Counted from the first letter of the stretch, positions 1 through 12,930 are shown. The stretch: DNA of 64,000 nucleotides from Ischnura elegans (GCF_921293095.1 NC_060252.1:6696001-6760000), one strand, 5' to 3'. Numbers and translations: made by a program. The notes: generated from the sequence alone by a model not told the origin.

Positions 1-2110
1 AATGTAAGAGAAATAACACGGCCACAAAATGATAGACAGAAGTTAAGAGGGAAGGATGGTGGAAGGGGAAATAGGTGAAGTCCCCAGAGGAAGAAAAATG
101 GAGAAGTAATTAAGACAGATGAGGAAGAATACGGAGAAAGAAGGGCCTGAGGGAATAAGTGGAAAAAGTAGCTCGTGAGAGATATAGGGAGGAATGGAGG
201 AGTGGAGTATGTAAACCGATCTTATGATAGCAATACTTACTATTAATGGGAACAATTACGATTCACGGAAATGATAATAATGATATTTTTATGATACATT
301 TAACTGTAAAAATATATAGTTATATAAATTGTTCTGAAAAAATATACGTTCAAACAATCGGTGGGTTAAAATACCAGCATGCAGCATGCATATCAATACC
401 AAATACAGCATGCAGCAGCAAATAAAGAATGTTAATAACAGCTTTTATGAGTGTTCCTACTAGCAGGCCACCAGCCTTCGCTCGAAAGGAGAAGTGGGAA
501 ACATGGAATTTGGATTTAACGATCATGTAGGATTTTAATGTTTCCGCTATCAATAGGTGTGTCCACTCGGCAGGAGGTCCAACCGCAGAAGTCGTGTGAC
601 GTGACGTAACAAACGAAAATGAGAAAGCGACCCAAAAGACGCGTCGGTGTTATTCTTTTCTTTTGGCTGTTAGCAACCTGTTATTGGTGTTCATCTAGAA
701 CTAAAAACTTCGGGAGCATGTGATGCATCCGATGTACTAACTTTGGCTGCAATCTGTGCAGCCTAATGGAAATTCATAGCGGACTGACAAACATATATCC
801 TTTTTTAATATGTAAGCATAGATGATGTGAACGAGAGACAATATGTACTTAATTCCCTGTAATTTTTATGTCTTAATCTGTCGATCCATTTGATCCTCAT
901 CATTATCCTTTGGCGCCACATTCCACTCTTGATTTCTCTGCTGCTGTCATCGATCTACATGCCTCACTAATGCCATATGGAAAATGAGAGTCGATTGAAA
1001 TTGAATGTGAGTTTAGGAGAGGAGAATGGTCTCGCCACGGATGACGATACACTTTGTTCGACTCCTTCGAATCGATATTTCCGACCAGCAGGTCGCGGTG
1101 ATGCCAATCAATCGATTATTTCCACTGATTGCCAGACTGTCTCGCCAGTTCGTGGGATTCACTCGTCGAGACGTGAGCTTGGCATCGACGCGAACTGGAG
1201 ATAATAGATCTCGCGAATCACTGAAACAAAAGAAGTGAGCAGCGCGCACAGGAGCCTCGGACACGCGGTTCGCACCTCCTCCACGCCTCGGTCGGGACAA
1301 ATCACGCGTGCTATGTTCGCACGTGTTGGCTGCCACAATAGTATCAAAGCGTATTTTATGTGGAAACGTGACAACACCATGACTAAATAATCGAACACCT
1401 GTAAGTGCTTTTCAGCTTGCACTTTTCAACATTCAACATCTGAAGGGGACTCATCGCTTCGGATTGGCAAATAATATTTTGTCATTTTTCAAAGCGTTTT
1501 CAAGTGCGTTTTGTTTATAACTCACGCTATCATCCTCATATTTACAGTAAAATATTTCCGATACCACTTTGCTAATATTTTCAAGTCTAAAATTTTGCCT
1601 CAGGGAAATACTGATATTAAATTTTTAATACTTAAAATGAAAATGAATGCCGAAAAGGATATATTTATGAAGCTCATTGGAAGGCGTGTAGCTAGATATT
1701 TTGAATTTTTAACATTGTAGTTTATACTTTACTATACTATATCAATATTGGATTTTATACTTTATAGTTTATACTACAGCAATAATGGATTAATAGGAGA
1801 AAAACATCAATGGAAAATTATGGCGCCCGTGATTCTGACTATATTTTTCCAAAATTATTTTGACAGCTTTCTCTCTCTACACTTGCAAGAATTTTATGAT
1901 GATTGTTTAAGACTTTGAACACGCAATTTATTACGATTTACGAACGGTGGGGCGATGTTTTCTTTTAAATGCCTTTCCCCAAGGGTTTGCTCCAATTATA
2001 AGTCTTGTTACGAATATCATCATACCATGACCAATCAATCGTTTACAACTTTCGTGGTTCGTATTCTTCAAGCGATCTTCTTTTGTTCGTTCCCGCGTCA
2101 CAGCTTCCAA
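1..2110. other. intergenic, no gene recognised
   Basis: The first 250 bases are purine-rich on the plus strand, like the decayed tail of a LINE, but no motif supports that. Positions 977-1420 are GC- and CpG-richer than their surroundings, and several short overlapping frames are open on both strands there. None shows a recognisable domain. The rest is AT-rich with nothing I can name. Confidence 0.6.
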
Positions 2111-2262
2111 TTCCCTGGCCTCGGAGAAAATTCCTTGTCTGCCAAAGCAAACGTCGCGGGTTCGAGTCCCGCCTGTGAAGGTGTCTGTCCCCCCTGTCCA
2201 GTGCATGGGTGTTTGTGATGGTGTTACGTTGTTGTTCGTTCGATTCACACGCCGTGAAGGCC
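2111..2262 (+). repeat. possible tRNA-derived SINE
   Basis: A near-consensus RNA polymerase III B box (GGGTTCGAGTCCC, 2158-2170) lies about 40 bases downstream of a weak A-box-like TGGCCTCGGAG (2116-2126). The arms around the B box pair as a T-stem, but no acceptor or anticodon stem can be drawn, so this is not a tRNA gene. The GT-rich body to about 2262 resembles the tRNA-unrelated part of arthropod SINEs. No second copy was found in the window, so the call rests on the promoter-like boxes alone. Confidence 0.4.
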
Positions 2263-5200
2263 TTAAATGTGCTGTTTAGGGCAATGAAGAATAAAAAATA
2301 TAAATAAACGGGTGGATATTGTAAAATGCAGCGCTGTTGTTCCCAAGAGAAGAGTGCTTAGACCCTGCTCAACGTTTTCAACGAATTTAAAAACAATACT
2401 TCCTAGGAAACTATTTAATAAGTTTAAAAATCTATCCGATAAAATGAACAACAGGGATCCTTCGCCATGAATTGATCGTTAGAGGAGGAGCAGGAGGACA
2501 GATGCGTAATCTTAATCCCATGCCAACTGTCTCCACGTAAGCTCCCTTCACAACAACTTAACTTGTCGTAACTTTTATTAATATTCCCAGGACCTACGAG
2601 TGAAATATTCTAAGCAATTTAAGCTTATGCTGTCTTTCTTTCTATTTCACCTGTTTATCTTTCGTAAAATCGATCAAAGAGGTCTTTCGATGGCTCATAT
2701 GACTGTCGATAGATATATGCTTCCATCCCTTTTGCTGGCTATCATTAAAGAGATACTTATTGGTGTTTTTCCTCGCTAATGACTATTCCAAGTCGAGTTA
2801 AGCAGTTTTAAGTGGTTGTGAACAGTACTCGTTCTTCTCAATTTTCAACTCCTTAGTTTCTTCAGTCATTAAGATAATACGAACGAAGTCTGAGAGCGCA
2901 TCTATAGTTTCCGTATTTGGGACCGAGGGGTTAGCTCACGAATTATAATAGAAGAAAACAGTAGGTAGCCGTATACTGTAAAGTGACTTAGCACTGGATC
3001 AACTGTGATGTAGCTTAGGCTTCTGATGGCAGCTGGTCTGCTTAGTAACACGTAGGGCCGTTCATTCGCGACGAAAAAAATTGACGTCACTTACCCTTTT
3101 GCAGGTAAGTGGATGACCTCACATGCTCTAGACGATTGGGTCACCGCGTCTGAGTTACTCCCCTCCTCTTCGCATCGGCATCTCGTGGTTCGCTGTCGTT
3201 GTTTTCTTGTTGACGATTCCTGACTGCAATGAACGGTTCTCTCTGAACGAGTGAATGAGCCGAAACTCTAATGACGTCACGCTCAAGGAACTTGGGCCTC
3301 AAGCTTTCGCGCAATCTTGTTTCAAACTTAAGAGGGAATGTGGAATATCTGGTGCAAAGACATTTTGTCTGCCGAGGAGTCGACATTATCTTTCTCGCTT
3401 CCTCTCACGTGGGAATCTCTTGGCAGACTTCCTGCTATGTGTGTAGGGGTTGCTAGGGGTAATTCACAGTTGGCTAGAGGCCATTGGCCAAATTGAATCG
3501 ATTCAAGGCTACACCCGATGTAGTAGCCTGAACTAATTCCTCGGATTTAAGGTGTTACCGCCGCGGGATCTTATCTTTTCTGGCAATTAACTAGTCCCCC
3601 TGAGAAACTGCGATATCTTGCGCCGAGATTTATGGAGCTGCTTTTTCGGCGCTACGAGTTCGTTTTAGGGTGTTTCTGCGATGAGATAATTCCGATTCAA
3701 GAGTCGTTTTCATTCTCTGAGGTGCTGGAATTCAGTCAACCCAAGATATGGAGGACTGGAATGTGACTTCTCCCGCCTTTTCAGGTTAGTTCTTAACATT
3801 TGCAAGAATTATTCTCGGGTTGAAGATATAGATCTTCCGGGCTTTTCACCGCGTCGGTCCACATTTCTTCCGGATGACAGCTCACAAAAAAAGACAGCAA
3901 CTTCAAAATATCGCAAAGAAGTTTTAGGCATAAGAACTCCATATTAGTAAATTAGAAGTTACGGGCAAAATTCCAAAAATGGTGTAATTTCACCTTGGAG
4001 TGTAATTCCCCCTCCCCTAGGGTATGGAAAAGAAACATTTGGAAATGAAGTCACCTGGAGATAATACAGCATTCTTTTGAAACCGGTCGTGAAGCGAAAT
4101 CACATGAATTAAAATTACTTAACAATATTTAAGTATAACAGATTTGTGGAGAACTGTCAGTAAATTTTAATATACCTACTGATAAGTTAGAGTTCCATCG
4201 GGCTAATAAGGGAGGTCCCTTAAGTGTCACCAGATCTCGTTCAAATGTTGCAAGGTGACAGAAAATGGATATTTGCGACGGAAATTATCGGGAAATCTCC
4301 TACATTTATGCTACCCGCAGCACAGAAATGGTCCCTTGTATACCGTTGCTAGGATGAAGAGCACTGACGGCTAATTGTTGTGCTTCGGAATGCATACATT
4401 TAGGAGTTTTTGATACTTTCCGCCGCTAATATCTCGAAAAGTATTGAGCTTTAGCAGGTGAAACCAAAACTACACCTCATGGGTGTACATTTCCTATTTA
4501 TTTGCAAAATCGGTTCGAGATCTGTTGATGATACTTGAAGGACTTTCTCTTTTAAGTCTGACAGAATTCCCTTTATTTATATTATAATTTTCTCCCCGTT
4601 CTCATTCAGCAGTAACAGTATAAAATTCGTCGTCCTAATCTTGCACTTAAACGAGCGGGCGCCATCTTTCCCATTTGGCGACTAAACCTTGTCGTTTGTC
4701 GACAGTTTTGCAAATAAACAATATGTACTGTCCTACATGTTGTACGCATTATGCTTAAAAGTAAAATAATATTTTCACCTCAAAATTTGAATTATCGGCC
4801 GATAAAGAGTTTAATGTTCTCAAGTCGTTCGTTTGCAATGCGTGCGTAGTTTGGGAGCGGAAGGCGAGAAGTTGGTCTTAATTAGTTGGTGGCGCTTAGT
4901 GAGCGATGAAAATGAGGGGAAGCAGATAAGCGGAGTTTGAGCAACTTGCTATCGAGCGGAGAGACCCGGAGTTTGTGTTTGAGGGTGGACGGACTCACAA
5001 CTGAGGGAGGATGAGGGTGGTGGTGGTGTCTGCCCTCTCTTAAGGGGTGAAGAAATTAAACGAGCGGTCTTCTCGCGTCGAGCGCCGTGCATACCAAGTC
5101 GAAAGTACGAAATCTTCATGCAAGCTCACATGAGGAATGGAGAAAAATAGTCCACGTGTGGGGAAGGCCAAATTCACTTTAAAATTGACTGGATGTTCGC

Positions 5201-5739
5201 AAACTGTTATGAAATGTATATTTATCAGTACCTAATTATATTTATAATACGAAGAAATCTCTTTTGGAAGAAATTATAAATGCATATAGAAATGTAGTTT
5301 AAACCTGATTTTTCGTGATAGAGTCTGAGTTTCACCAAAGACAATAAGTCCTTATTTTCTACGCGAACGTCTTCATTTGGAGGAAGCAGCATTGGGAGGG
5401 GTTATTTCCTGGAACTGTTTGTGAGACCCAAAATGTTATCTTTTGCTAACGAAATTTCCTAATTTTCAAAATATTAGGGAACCTAAATCTAATGATACAA
5501 TAATTCTACATAGGACAGGTAAATCTGTACCATCAGGATATATTACAGCTGGTACATAAAAAAAAGAAATACAAAAATCGAATATACGAAGAGAAGTAAC
5601 AAAAAATAGTATTTTCCTAAAAAAAGAAGTCGTTATTAAAAAGATGGCTATTTTTAAGCAAAAATAGCATGTTAGCTGGTAGCACTTCATTCAGTGACCC
5701 GGGTTCATATTGGAATGTTCCTTACACAATCGAGGACTG
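2263..5739. other. intergenic, no gene recognised
   Basis: No reading frame here has a recognisable domain. At 4840-5060 there is a G-rich, GGTGGTGGTG-containing stretch of raised GC content that could be regulatory, with no specific support. No element termini were identified. Confidence 0.55.
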
Positions 5740-6065
5740 GCGAACGGTGGCATCTGTTAACGTTCATGATCTGAGGGAAAGAAAGTAAACAAATGGACTG
5801 GTTTCCATGTCAACCACGCGAGCATAAATCTCCTTTGAGCTAAATTTGGGACCATCAGATAAGGAGTTGAACCTGATTTAACGCGTGTTATCGAAGAATA
5901 TTAGCGAATCACCTATTCTCGTTCATGATCTAAAGCAGCAAAAGTAAACAAAACACTCGTTTCCATGTTAACAAAGCCGCGCAAACAGAAATCTCTTTGT
6001 GCTATTGTTGAGACCATCAGCTTACGAAGGCGTATGATCTGTTTTAGCGTATACCTACGATCGAG
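5740..6065. repeat. diverged two-unit tandem repeat, about 159 bp period
   Basis: A unit beginning CGTTCATGATCT at 5761 recurs at 5920. Both units keep AGTAAACAAA, GTTTCCATGT, AAATCTC and ACCATCAG blocks in the same order. The copies differ by many substitutions, so the duplication is old. No coding content was seen. Confidence 0.7.
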
Positions 6066-6256
6066 GGAACACGGTGTTTACGTTTGCTTTCTCAAGGGGA
6101 GAAGGTCCCTTCACGTAGCAGCGGCGAGGGATGTATGAAGGGGATGTCATAACGTGAGAAAAGGCACGCAGGTCGATGGCTTGTATTGAGGATTGAGCAA
6201 GGCATTGCTTGCGTGGGCGTGTGCTTAGAGGCGCCGTGCATTCATTCAGCCAAATG

Positions 6257-6279
6257 GGGGGGGGGGGGCGGGGGAGGTG
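6257..6279 (+). repeat. G-rich run
   Basis: An almost uninterrupted G run inside a GC-rich stretch (6240-6390). Elsewhere in the window such runs mark hAT-type MITE ends, but no terminal repeat or target duplication is visible here. Confidence 0.6.
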
Positions 6280-6670
6280 TTCCAGTCAGTGCAAGGCACG
6301 CGACATGCGCCCCTCCGCCGATGGACGATAGATAAGACGACGCCGCCGCCGCCCACGGCCCGATAGGGCGTCTTCAGACTGCGGGTCCCGAATAGTGGAA
6401 AAAATGCTGGCCAAAATTAATATCAGTAGTACCATTACTCTTGTATTAAACTAATGGCATGAGTGCAAACACCAGAAGATAGCCAAGGGTGAATTTTCGA
6501 CAAAAAAGAAAAAATAGGTCGTGGTTATTGTAAGTCACTAACGGAAAAATTCGGCTCGGAAGAAGATGGCTCACTGGCGTAACAAGGGTGTAACCGAACA
6601 AATGACAAAGGATAAATGGCGATATATGGCGGAACTGTGTAACAGGAAAAAAAATCACGCATACACTAAT

Positions 6671-6901
6671 GTCGTATGTTCCATAAATATTTAATAGTCT
6701 AACCAAGGTTGCGACAATATGCCCTGGGTATGTCATTCTCGAAGGTGAAAGTACACATTTTGCAAGTTTAATTATACTCCCCTCTTCGCCTTCCAAAGCG
6801 GTTTTAATAGACTCGCAAAATGTTTATTTTCACCTTTGAGAATGACATGGTGTATAGTGTCGCAACCTGGATCAGACTGTTGAAAATATGTGGAACATAC
6901 T
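6671..6901. repeat. foldback (imperfect inverted repeat)
   Basis: Arms at about 6671-6766 and 6811-6901 are reverse complements with scattered mismatches. Matching blocks are GAGAATGACAT, TGTCGCAACCT, AGACT and TGGAACATAC. The spacer is about 45 bases. The arrangement suggests a foldback MITE. No target duplication was identified. Confidence 0.75.
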
Positions 6902-6919
6902 ATATATAGGTATGTGCCG

Positions 6920-9050
6920 TGTAACTAGTTAGCATAACTGACTGGCAGCTGGGAGATTTAGCTTTGAATCCATCGTGTCGGGTTTAATCCTAGACGTTAA
7001 AATTCGAATCTCTAGGTGGATTCTAGAGATGATTATGGAAACATCTTATGTCAAGCGAAATAGAAAAATGCCGTTTGCAATGTTATCAACGGTTTCAAAA
7101 AATGAGTTTCATTTTTTTTACTTTTTTGTTTCTCGGAGAGCTCTGGTGTTCAACAAAAAGTTGACCTCAACTCATTCCTTAATGACCCTAGAGAAGGAAT
7201 CCAGAGCTCCATAGCAAAAGAAAATTTGAGCACATCGAGGAAGAAAGGGATGGAGAGATTATGGCGGAAATTGAGATATTCCGTCGAATCTTTTGTCCAC
7301 TATTATGCGGATGCATCTGTGGTAAAAAAAAGTTTTGGCAGCTTCAAAGTTTGAAAAAAGATATTTTTTTCTTTTCCGATAAGAGAGTGCATTCTTTCCA
7401 TTTAGGCGAGAAATTTCTCGCCGCTTTCCGAAGAACTTCAAACACATTGTAGCGCTATTCCAGAGCTTTTGGAGTAGTCGGAGTTGCAAGGGTTGCTTTC
7501 TCTCTTCTCACGTTGTGTGATCGATATATCGCCGAGTTCGTGTGGAATTCCGTTTTAAGCCGTGGATGGTGAATCGGTTGCACAAAAAATGGCTTTCCAC
7601 GCGGTAAAAAAAGCATTAATTTGTCTATTTCTAGGCCATAAAGCGGACACTTTTTCCCATTAACAGAAAAAAGTGTGGTGGCTATCGAAATTCCTGGAGA
7701 TGCTTAAGTGCAGCGTAAAAGAGCTGAAAATACATTATTTCAAAATTGATGTAATTATTTCTCAGCGAATAATTATCGTTTTCTGGTAATCACCCCTGGT
7801 GTCTACTAGAGTTCCTGCGAAAGTTGTCAAATCTAAGTGCGGGAGACTGGTAGAAAGATATCCACATGATTTAGGATCATCGGAGACATTTTAGATTTGG
7901 ACGGTCAGACAAATCTGCTGTGGCTGAATACAGCATCAATCCACATTGATGTATTGACGCTGTATTTAGCCACATGGTTGGATTGGACCACAAATTAGAC
8001 ACAGAGGGTGAACTTAGCAATACGTAGAATACCATTTTTAAAAGTTTGAAAAATCATATAACTCCTTTTTCTCCGAATTCCAAAGATGCTTCCGTCCGAT
8101 CAGGAGTTCCGTGATTATTGTGATTGTTACATCTCAGCGAATTTTTATAAAATCAAACTTATCCATCCACCGAGATGACGGTGAACGTTTCGTCTGTTGA
8201 AATATCGGTGATTTACGGCGATTTCAACGGGTGAAAAATCCCAATAGGATTCCGCGCAAATAATTTACCCGACACAAAATAAGTACTAAGATGGCATTGA
8301 TTCAAACGTTCAAATTTTAGAAATATGATTTGATATTCTCCCGGCGAATAATGCGGGTAAACTCCTCTCGGGATTCCCACCGGGTAAATGTAACCATAAC
8401 GATTCAAGCTCCCACTAGGGGCTCATCATTCAGCCCTCAGGATGAGCTTTAGAAGAAGAGTTTACCCGCTTAAATTTTACTTTTTATAACTATTTTTTTC
8501 ACGAAATTTATCTTTCAGCTCTGATTTTTCCATGAATGATTTCACAATATCAATCTCAGTGTATTTCAATTCGAGTGGTTTTTGTATCGGCGGGGATAGA
8601 GCTCACCCTATGCGAAAGCACGGGCGTGCGAATATCGCAAATTTAGAATAAGAGGTATCAGTTTCTTTCTCTGCTGATCGTCAGGTCCCACATTCAAATC
8701 CCGGACTAATCATTTGGGTACCACAAAGTAAGAAACGCAGGACGTAGTGGTCCACCTTCACCCTGAATGTGCGATATTTCAAGCCCATGCTTTACTATGT
8801 GGTGAGCTTCACCCTCACCTAACCAGACCAACCTTAAATTTGATTAGCTGAGTGATCGATTCAACTCGCATGATAATAGATGGGGCAATTGTCAGCTCTA
8901 CAATCTCGTAACACGATACTTGAAAAAAATAAACCTCTCATTGCCGTAGAAATAAAATTTCAAATTTCCCCCTTATAATCGTAAGTGGTTATAAAAAGGA
9001 AAAGAATAGCTGCATGTATGATCTTAATACATGCAGTTATTAGGACTGCA
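6920..9050. other. intergenic; one hairpin at 7920-7973
   Basis: A 21-base inverted repeat (7920-7940 against 7953-7973, two mismatches, 12-base loop) stands alone. Positions 8640-8840 contain TTCAAATCCCGGA and a tail resembling some arthropod SINEs, but this is too weak to call. No coding region was recognised. Confidence 0.55.
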
Positions 9051-9053
9051 TGT

Positions 9054-9330
9054 ATGGACAACATCAACCGGTGGAAAACCCGAGAAACTTTTCTGCACGA
9101 ATGACTGCATGTCCTAAGTGAATAATGAAATTCCCAGCGTATCAGGTGCAGAAAAGTTCGGGTGTATATATACTGGACAAATTTCGAAGAACGGCATTCG
9201 GAAGATCCCCTGAGGATTATCAGCAAGTCACTGCTCGAAACGTCGGGAGACATGGACAACATCAACCGGTGGAAAACCCGAGAAACTTTTCTGCACGAAT
9301 GACTGCATGTCCTAATTGAATAATGAAATT
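9054..9330 (+). repeat. Penelope-like terminal repeats, duplicated, with hammerhead-like core
   Basis: A 79-base segment at 9054-9132 recurs almost unchanged at 9252-9330. The second copy is preceded by CTGAGGA (9210-9216), a short possible stem (AGCA 9222-9225 with TGCT 9232-9235) and GAAACGTCGG (9237-9246). This CTGANGA...GAAA layout is the catalytic-core pattern of hammerhead ribozymes, which are known in Penelope-like retroelement terminal repeats. The stem does not abut the core as in the canonical fold, so activity is doubtful. The bases after GAAACGTCGG (ACCGGTGG..AA, CCCGA.AAACTT) match the insertion at 37.6 kb, supporting one repeat family. Confidence 0.6.
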
Positions 9331-10840
9331 ATAGATATTCCAATGTAAAGGATATTTTATTTTTAAATGTTAAGTTATTTCCTATACAAGGCATGTATAG
9401 ATGTGAGTCTATAGCAAGTGCATGACTCGTAGCCCAATATGCGACACGCGTGTGTTCTTTCGTGTCTATGGCACGTGCTCAGAGCGGCGTGACTCGCCAC
9501 GACCACTTCCCCCTCCCCCTCAAAGGAATATTTAATGAGGCACAGCACAGGGGGGAGCACTAGGGGGGTGCTTTTTGACATCGCCCGGGCGTGAAGCATA
9601 AGGGCCAGTTTGTGGGAATCATTAGCGATGAATATGCCGTTGGGAGCATTTAGCGATAGATTATAGTGAACGAAGGTCGATGCCGGTTTTCATACCAAAA
9701 ATTAAACGTTAAATTTACGGAAAAATTAGCCAAAAGTCTGATCACTTTGGATCGGCTATGTATATTTTTAGACCTTAGCGTATTGTGTGTTGTGGACTTG
9801 CGTTGGCGCCCTTCCACCATGTAGTTGATGAGTAGTATGTATTAGGTTGAAAATTAGCTTTGATAATAAAAATGAAACATAATGATCAGGAGGAATGGAG
9901 ACAGCTATGGATAGACACACTCTGCATAGTTTTTTTTAATATTCTGCGTGCGGCAGTTTGCTGTGAGCTCTCAGTAGAGAGAATCAGACGGCGATAAAAA
10001 TCGTCGAATAAATTATAAAAATACTGCAGAAGGCTGCAAATTGTATCCAGAATGAACATTCTATATTTTTCAACGCCAGAGCAACCGGCAAATGAAAGAA
10101 AGTGTGAAGCTCGCCGGACGATTGTTTAATAAGATAGTAAAAGGTTTTTTTCTGTGATTAGGGGCGATTGTAGGACTTTTCAAAGAAAGCCAAGGTGGCA
10201 TGTGGAAGTACGATACTTTGTGCCTTTGTACAGCCATTTGTTTTTTCATACTAATCAACCACGTGAAATCAATGCGAGGTGAACACTATTAACCAGTTAT
10301 GGCCGTATGCGTTCGCGAACTATGAAGAAGTTAGTAGGAGATAGAAGCAGTAGTAATAATAGTTATTTAATTCCAAAATGGTCGCGTAGCGCGATTTTAT
10401 GCGTTGCACCTTTGGCAAAATTTGTGCATTGCTGGTGACTGCGCAAAGTTATCACCGTAGCTAATCCTGGGATACTTAAATTTGGAGATAAATTACCTCT
10501 AAAAATGGCAATTGGCGTACATATTTTATTCATGCAGCTAGAAGTTTTCCATTCATTGAACGATAGAACTGGGAGGTTAAAGTTAATCTTGGCTATGAAG
10601 GTGAAATTTAGTGAATTACTGCAACAGAAGAGGAATGATTATTACTCTGAAATAAATGGTGACAGTAGTCACTTGGATGTATGCAGTTTCAACTGTTTGA
10701 TGCATTGAAAATTTGGGCATCGCATCCTTGTCCATTGACATTTTTTCCATGTATTCTCGATCACCATACAATCTCCACCTTACTCCCCGTTAATGCCTTC
10801 GCAACTAATTCATTTAAATGAAATGATTAACAACAAAGTT
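9331..10840. other. intergenic, no gene recognised
   Basis: Positions 9470-9600 are GC-rich with C and G runs. The rest is AT-rich. No domain, terminal repeat or RNA gene was recognised. Confidence 0.55.
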
Positions 10841-12770
10841 TGTTGACGTAAAAATATTTGAAGCCATTTCACCTCAGTTCACGTTTTAGGCAGAAAGGGG
10901 AAACATTTGGAATCGTCACTTTGTGACAGTTATAACCCTGTGCCGTCGACTTTTCTGCCCTCGTCAATATGTTTTTTGGTTACTTAGAAACAGATACACA
11001 TTAAAAAAGACTCTTAATTATGCAGGAAAAACAAACTGTCAAGGATATCACTTATTATCACTCTCAGGGAGCAGAGTTAACAAGATCAAGGATTTGAGAT
11101 TAAAAATGAAAACTTCATAAGTAAATTTAGAAAACAGTGGAACAAATAAGATTGGCTCCATTGGATATTTACAGCAGCGACAGCCATTATCCATCACAAT
11201 ACAAATGGTACACTGGAGAGTGAAATCGGACAATTTTGCGTATAACTGAGGACTATCAGGGCGCGAAAAAGGAAAGAGCAAATTCATCTCTGGTCTTCGC
11301 ATTGACCGTAGTGAAATGAAAAACAAAATGAGTTCTGCGTTCATACGTTTGATTTACTAAATACCGATATTATCTCTGAAAGTGATTAAAAAGAGATTAT
11401 TTAAAGAAATTATACATTTTACTGAAAACAAAAACAGTTGTAATAAAAGATCAGACATCGAAAATTTATGGAAATTTTATTTTTATTTGATGAACAACAT
11501 TAATAGGTGTCTATCGCCTGTAATAGCTTAGTTATAATCAGTAAAAGCAAAATATTCATTGCAAAAAATGTTTGGAAAATTCTTATCTCTTCTTTTTTAA
11601 TTTATTTACAATTCATCTCTTTTTCAAAGATTTCAAATTCATCTCTGGTCTTCGTATTGACCTTAGTAATGGAAAAAAAGAAAATGTGTGGTCGGAAAAA
11701 CACTTTGAAGTCATTTCATCCAGTTCAGGTTTTGGGGCAAATGGTGGAGTCACCAGGGTTATTAAATACCAGCCGTCTCTCCAGATTATGAACTAGACGT
11801 CTTGTGAAGTTGAATCGTAGTTTACCGCTGTGTTGATTTACAGATGACTCTTTTTATTTTTTTATTAAAATTATTATAAATAAAACATAATATTTGATAG
11901 TGTAATTTCTTCTATTACAAAAGAGGATTCGCAGATAATAATTTTTATTCGCTGTGCATTTCAATGGATTTCCAAAAGTCGCCACTCGCGTCGCTTACGG
12001 CAGAGTGATCCGAATTTTGCGGAGAATTAAGGTTTGATTTGTGCTGTTAACCGAAATTTATATAACTGAGGTATGAGCTATCAATTTCATAAATTTTCAG
12101 TGCTCCTCCTCGCGGCTTCAAATTTCATGTAGTATATATTGAGAATGTTGATGAGTGTATGCCGCAGTATATATAGTGCATATTAGTGTATTAGTAAATC
12201 ACAGTACGAACAACAGCCATGCCATTGATTTAGAAAATACCGACATTTTATATTCTGAAAGTAGTTGAAAAGAAATTATAAATATTACCATAGGAGGATT
12301 TAGGGGGGGGGGGGCGGGGGCACGTGCCCCAAAGTGCTTAAAAGATAGACAAGATTTTGAATACGGTTATCACTACGTTCGTTTTGTCGTGCGTATTTCG
12401 GAGCCTCAGTCACTTAATTTCATATTAATAACTTTAATATTAAAATGAAGAGAATATTTCATTGAGTAAATGTTGTACGATGTTTTTAGACTCAAATATG
12501 AGAAGACCATTTGCCTACCGGTGCCCCTCCCTCAGAAAAAATCCTGGATCCACCCTTGAATATTACCGAAAACAAAAACAGTAGTAATAAAATATGAGAT
12601 ATCGAAAAGAGGAAATTTTATTTTCATTTAACAGATCAAAATTGACAGGTATCTATGACCTGTATCAGTTAGTTACAATCAGTAAACACATTATATTCAT
12701 AGCAAAAAGAGGTTTGGACAAATTCTTGTCTCTTCTTTTTTAATTGATTTACGATTGCATTATTTTTTTA
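10840..12770. repeat. cluster of diverged direct repeats
   Basis: Positions 11345-11620 and 12228-12765 are the same sequence in direct orientation. Shared blocks include AAATACCGA, AACAAAAACAGT, AATCAGTAAA and TCTCTTCTTTTTTAAT. The second copy is interrupted by a hAT MITE. A second pair, TCATCTCTGGTCTTCG, occurs at about 11284 and 11639. Positions 10870 and 11705 share a further motif. The region looks like a repeatedly duplicated non-coding segment. Confidence 0.7.
12289..12558 (+). mobile_element. hAT-type MITE, G-run family A, copy 1
   Basis: A 270-base insertion flanked by the 8-base duplication AATATTAC (12281-12288 and 12559-12566). The ends are CATAGGAGGAT and the complement of CAAGGGTGGAT. 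A G run and CACGTGCCCC lie just inside the left end. Eight-base target duplications and CA-starting ends are characteristic of hAT transposons. It interrupts the second copy of a local direct repeat, so the uninterrupted copy shows the empty site. No coding capacity. Confidence 0.85.
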
Positions 12771-12845
12771 TTTTTTTATTTCACAAATTATTGCAATAAC
12801 CTTCCTTGCCTTTACATGACAAATTAATGTATTCAAATTCATTCT

Positions 12846-12930
12846 TAGCCCTGAAGAAGATATTAAAATATGTCGAAACGTTGGCCAAAGTGTTTGATTT
12901 TAATTTTGAAATACCTATACTCCTAGGCAC
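12846..12930 (+). repeat. Penelope-type terminal fragment with hammerhead-like core
   Basis: CTGAAGA (12851-12857) is followed by an AT-rich self-complementary stretch (GATATT...AATATG) and GAAACGTTGG (12875-12884). This matches the CTGANGA-stem-GAAA pattern seen at other Penelope-like repeats in this window. Only this terminal piece is present and no RT or GIY-YIG coding was found beside it. Confidence 0.45.

Noticed and set aside
2140..2180. tRNA gene
   Set aside because: Only a T-arm/B-box-like segment exists. No acceptor, D or anticodon stems can be paired.
8640..8840. SINE with a TTCAAATCCCGGA box
   Set aside because: The box deviates from the B-box consensus, no A box was found, and there is no second copy in the window.
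9054..9330. CRISPR-like direct repeats
   Set aside because: There are only two units of 79 bases, in a eukaryotic-type context, and they match Penelope-type terminal repeats elsewhere in the window.
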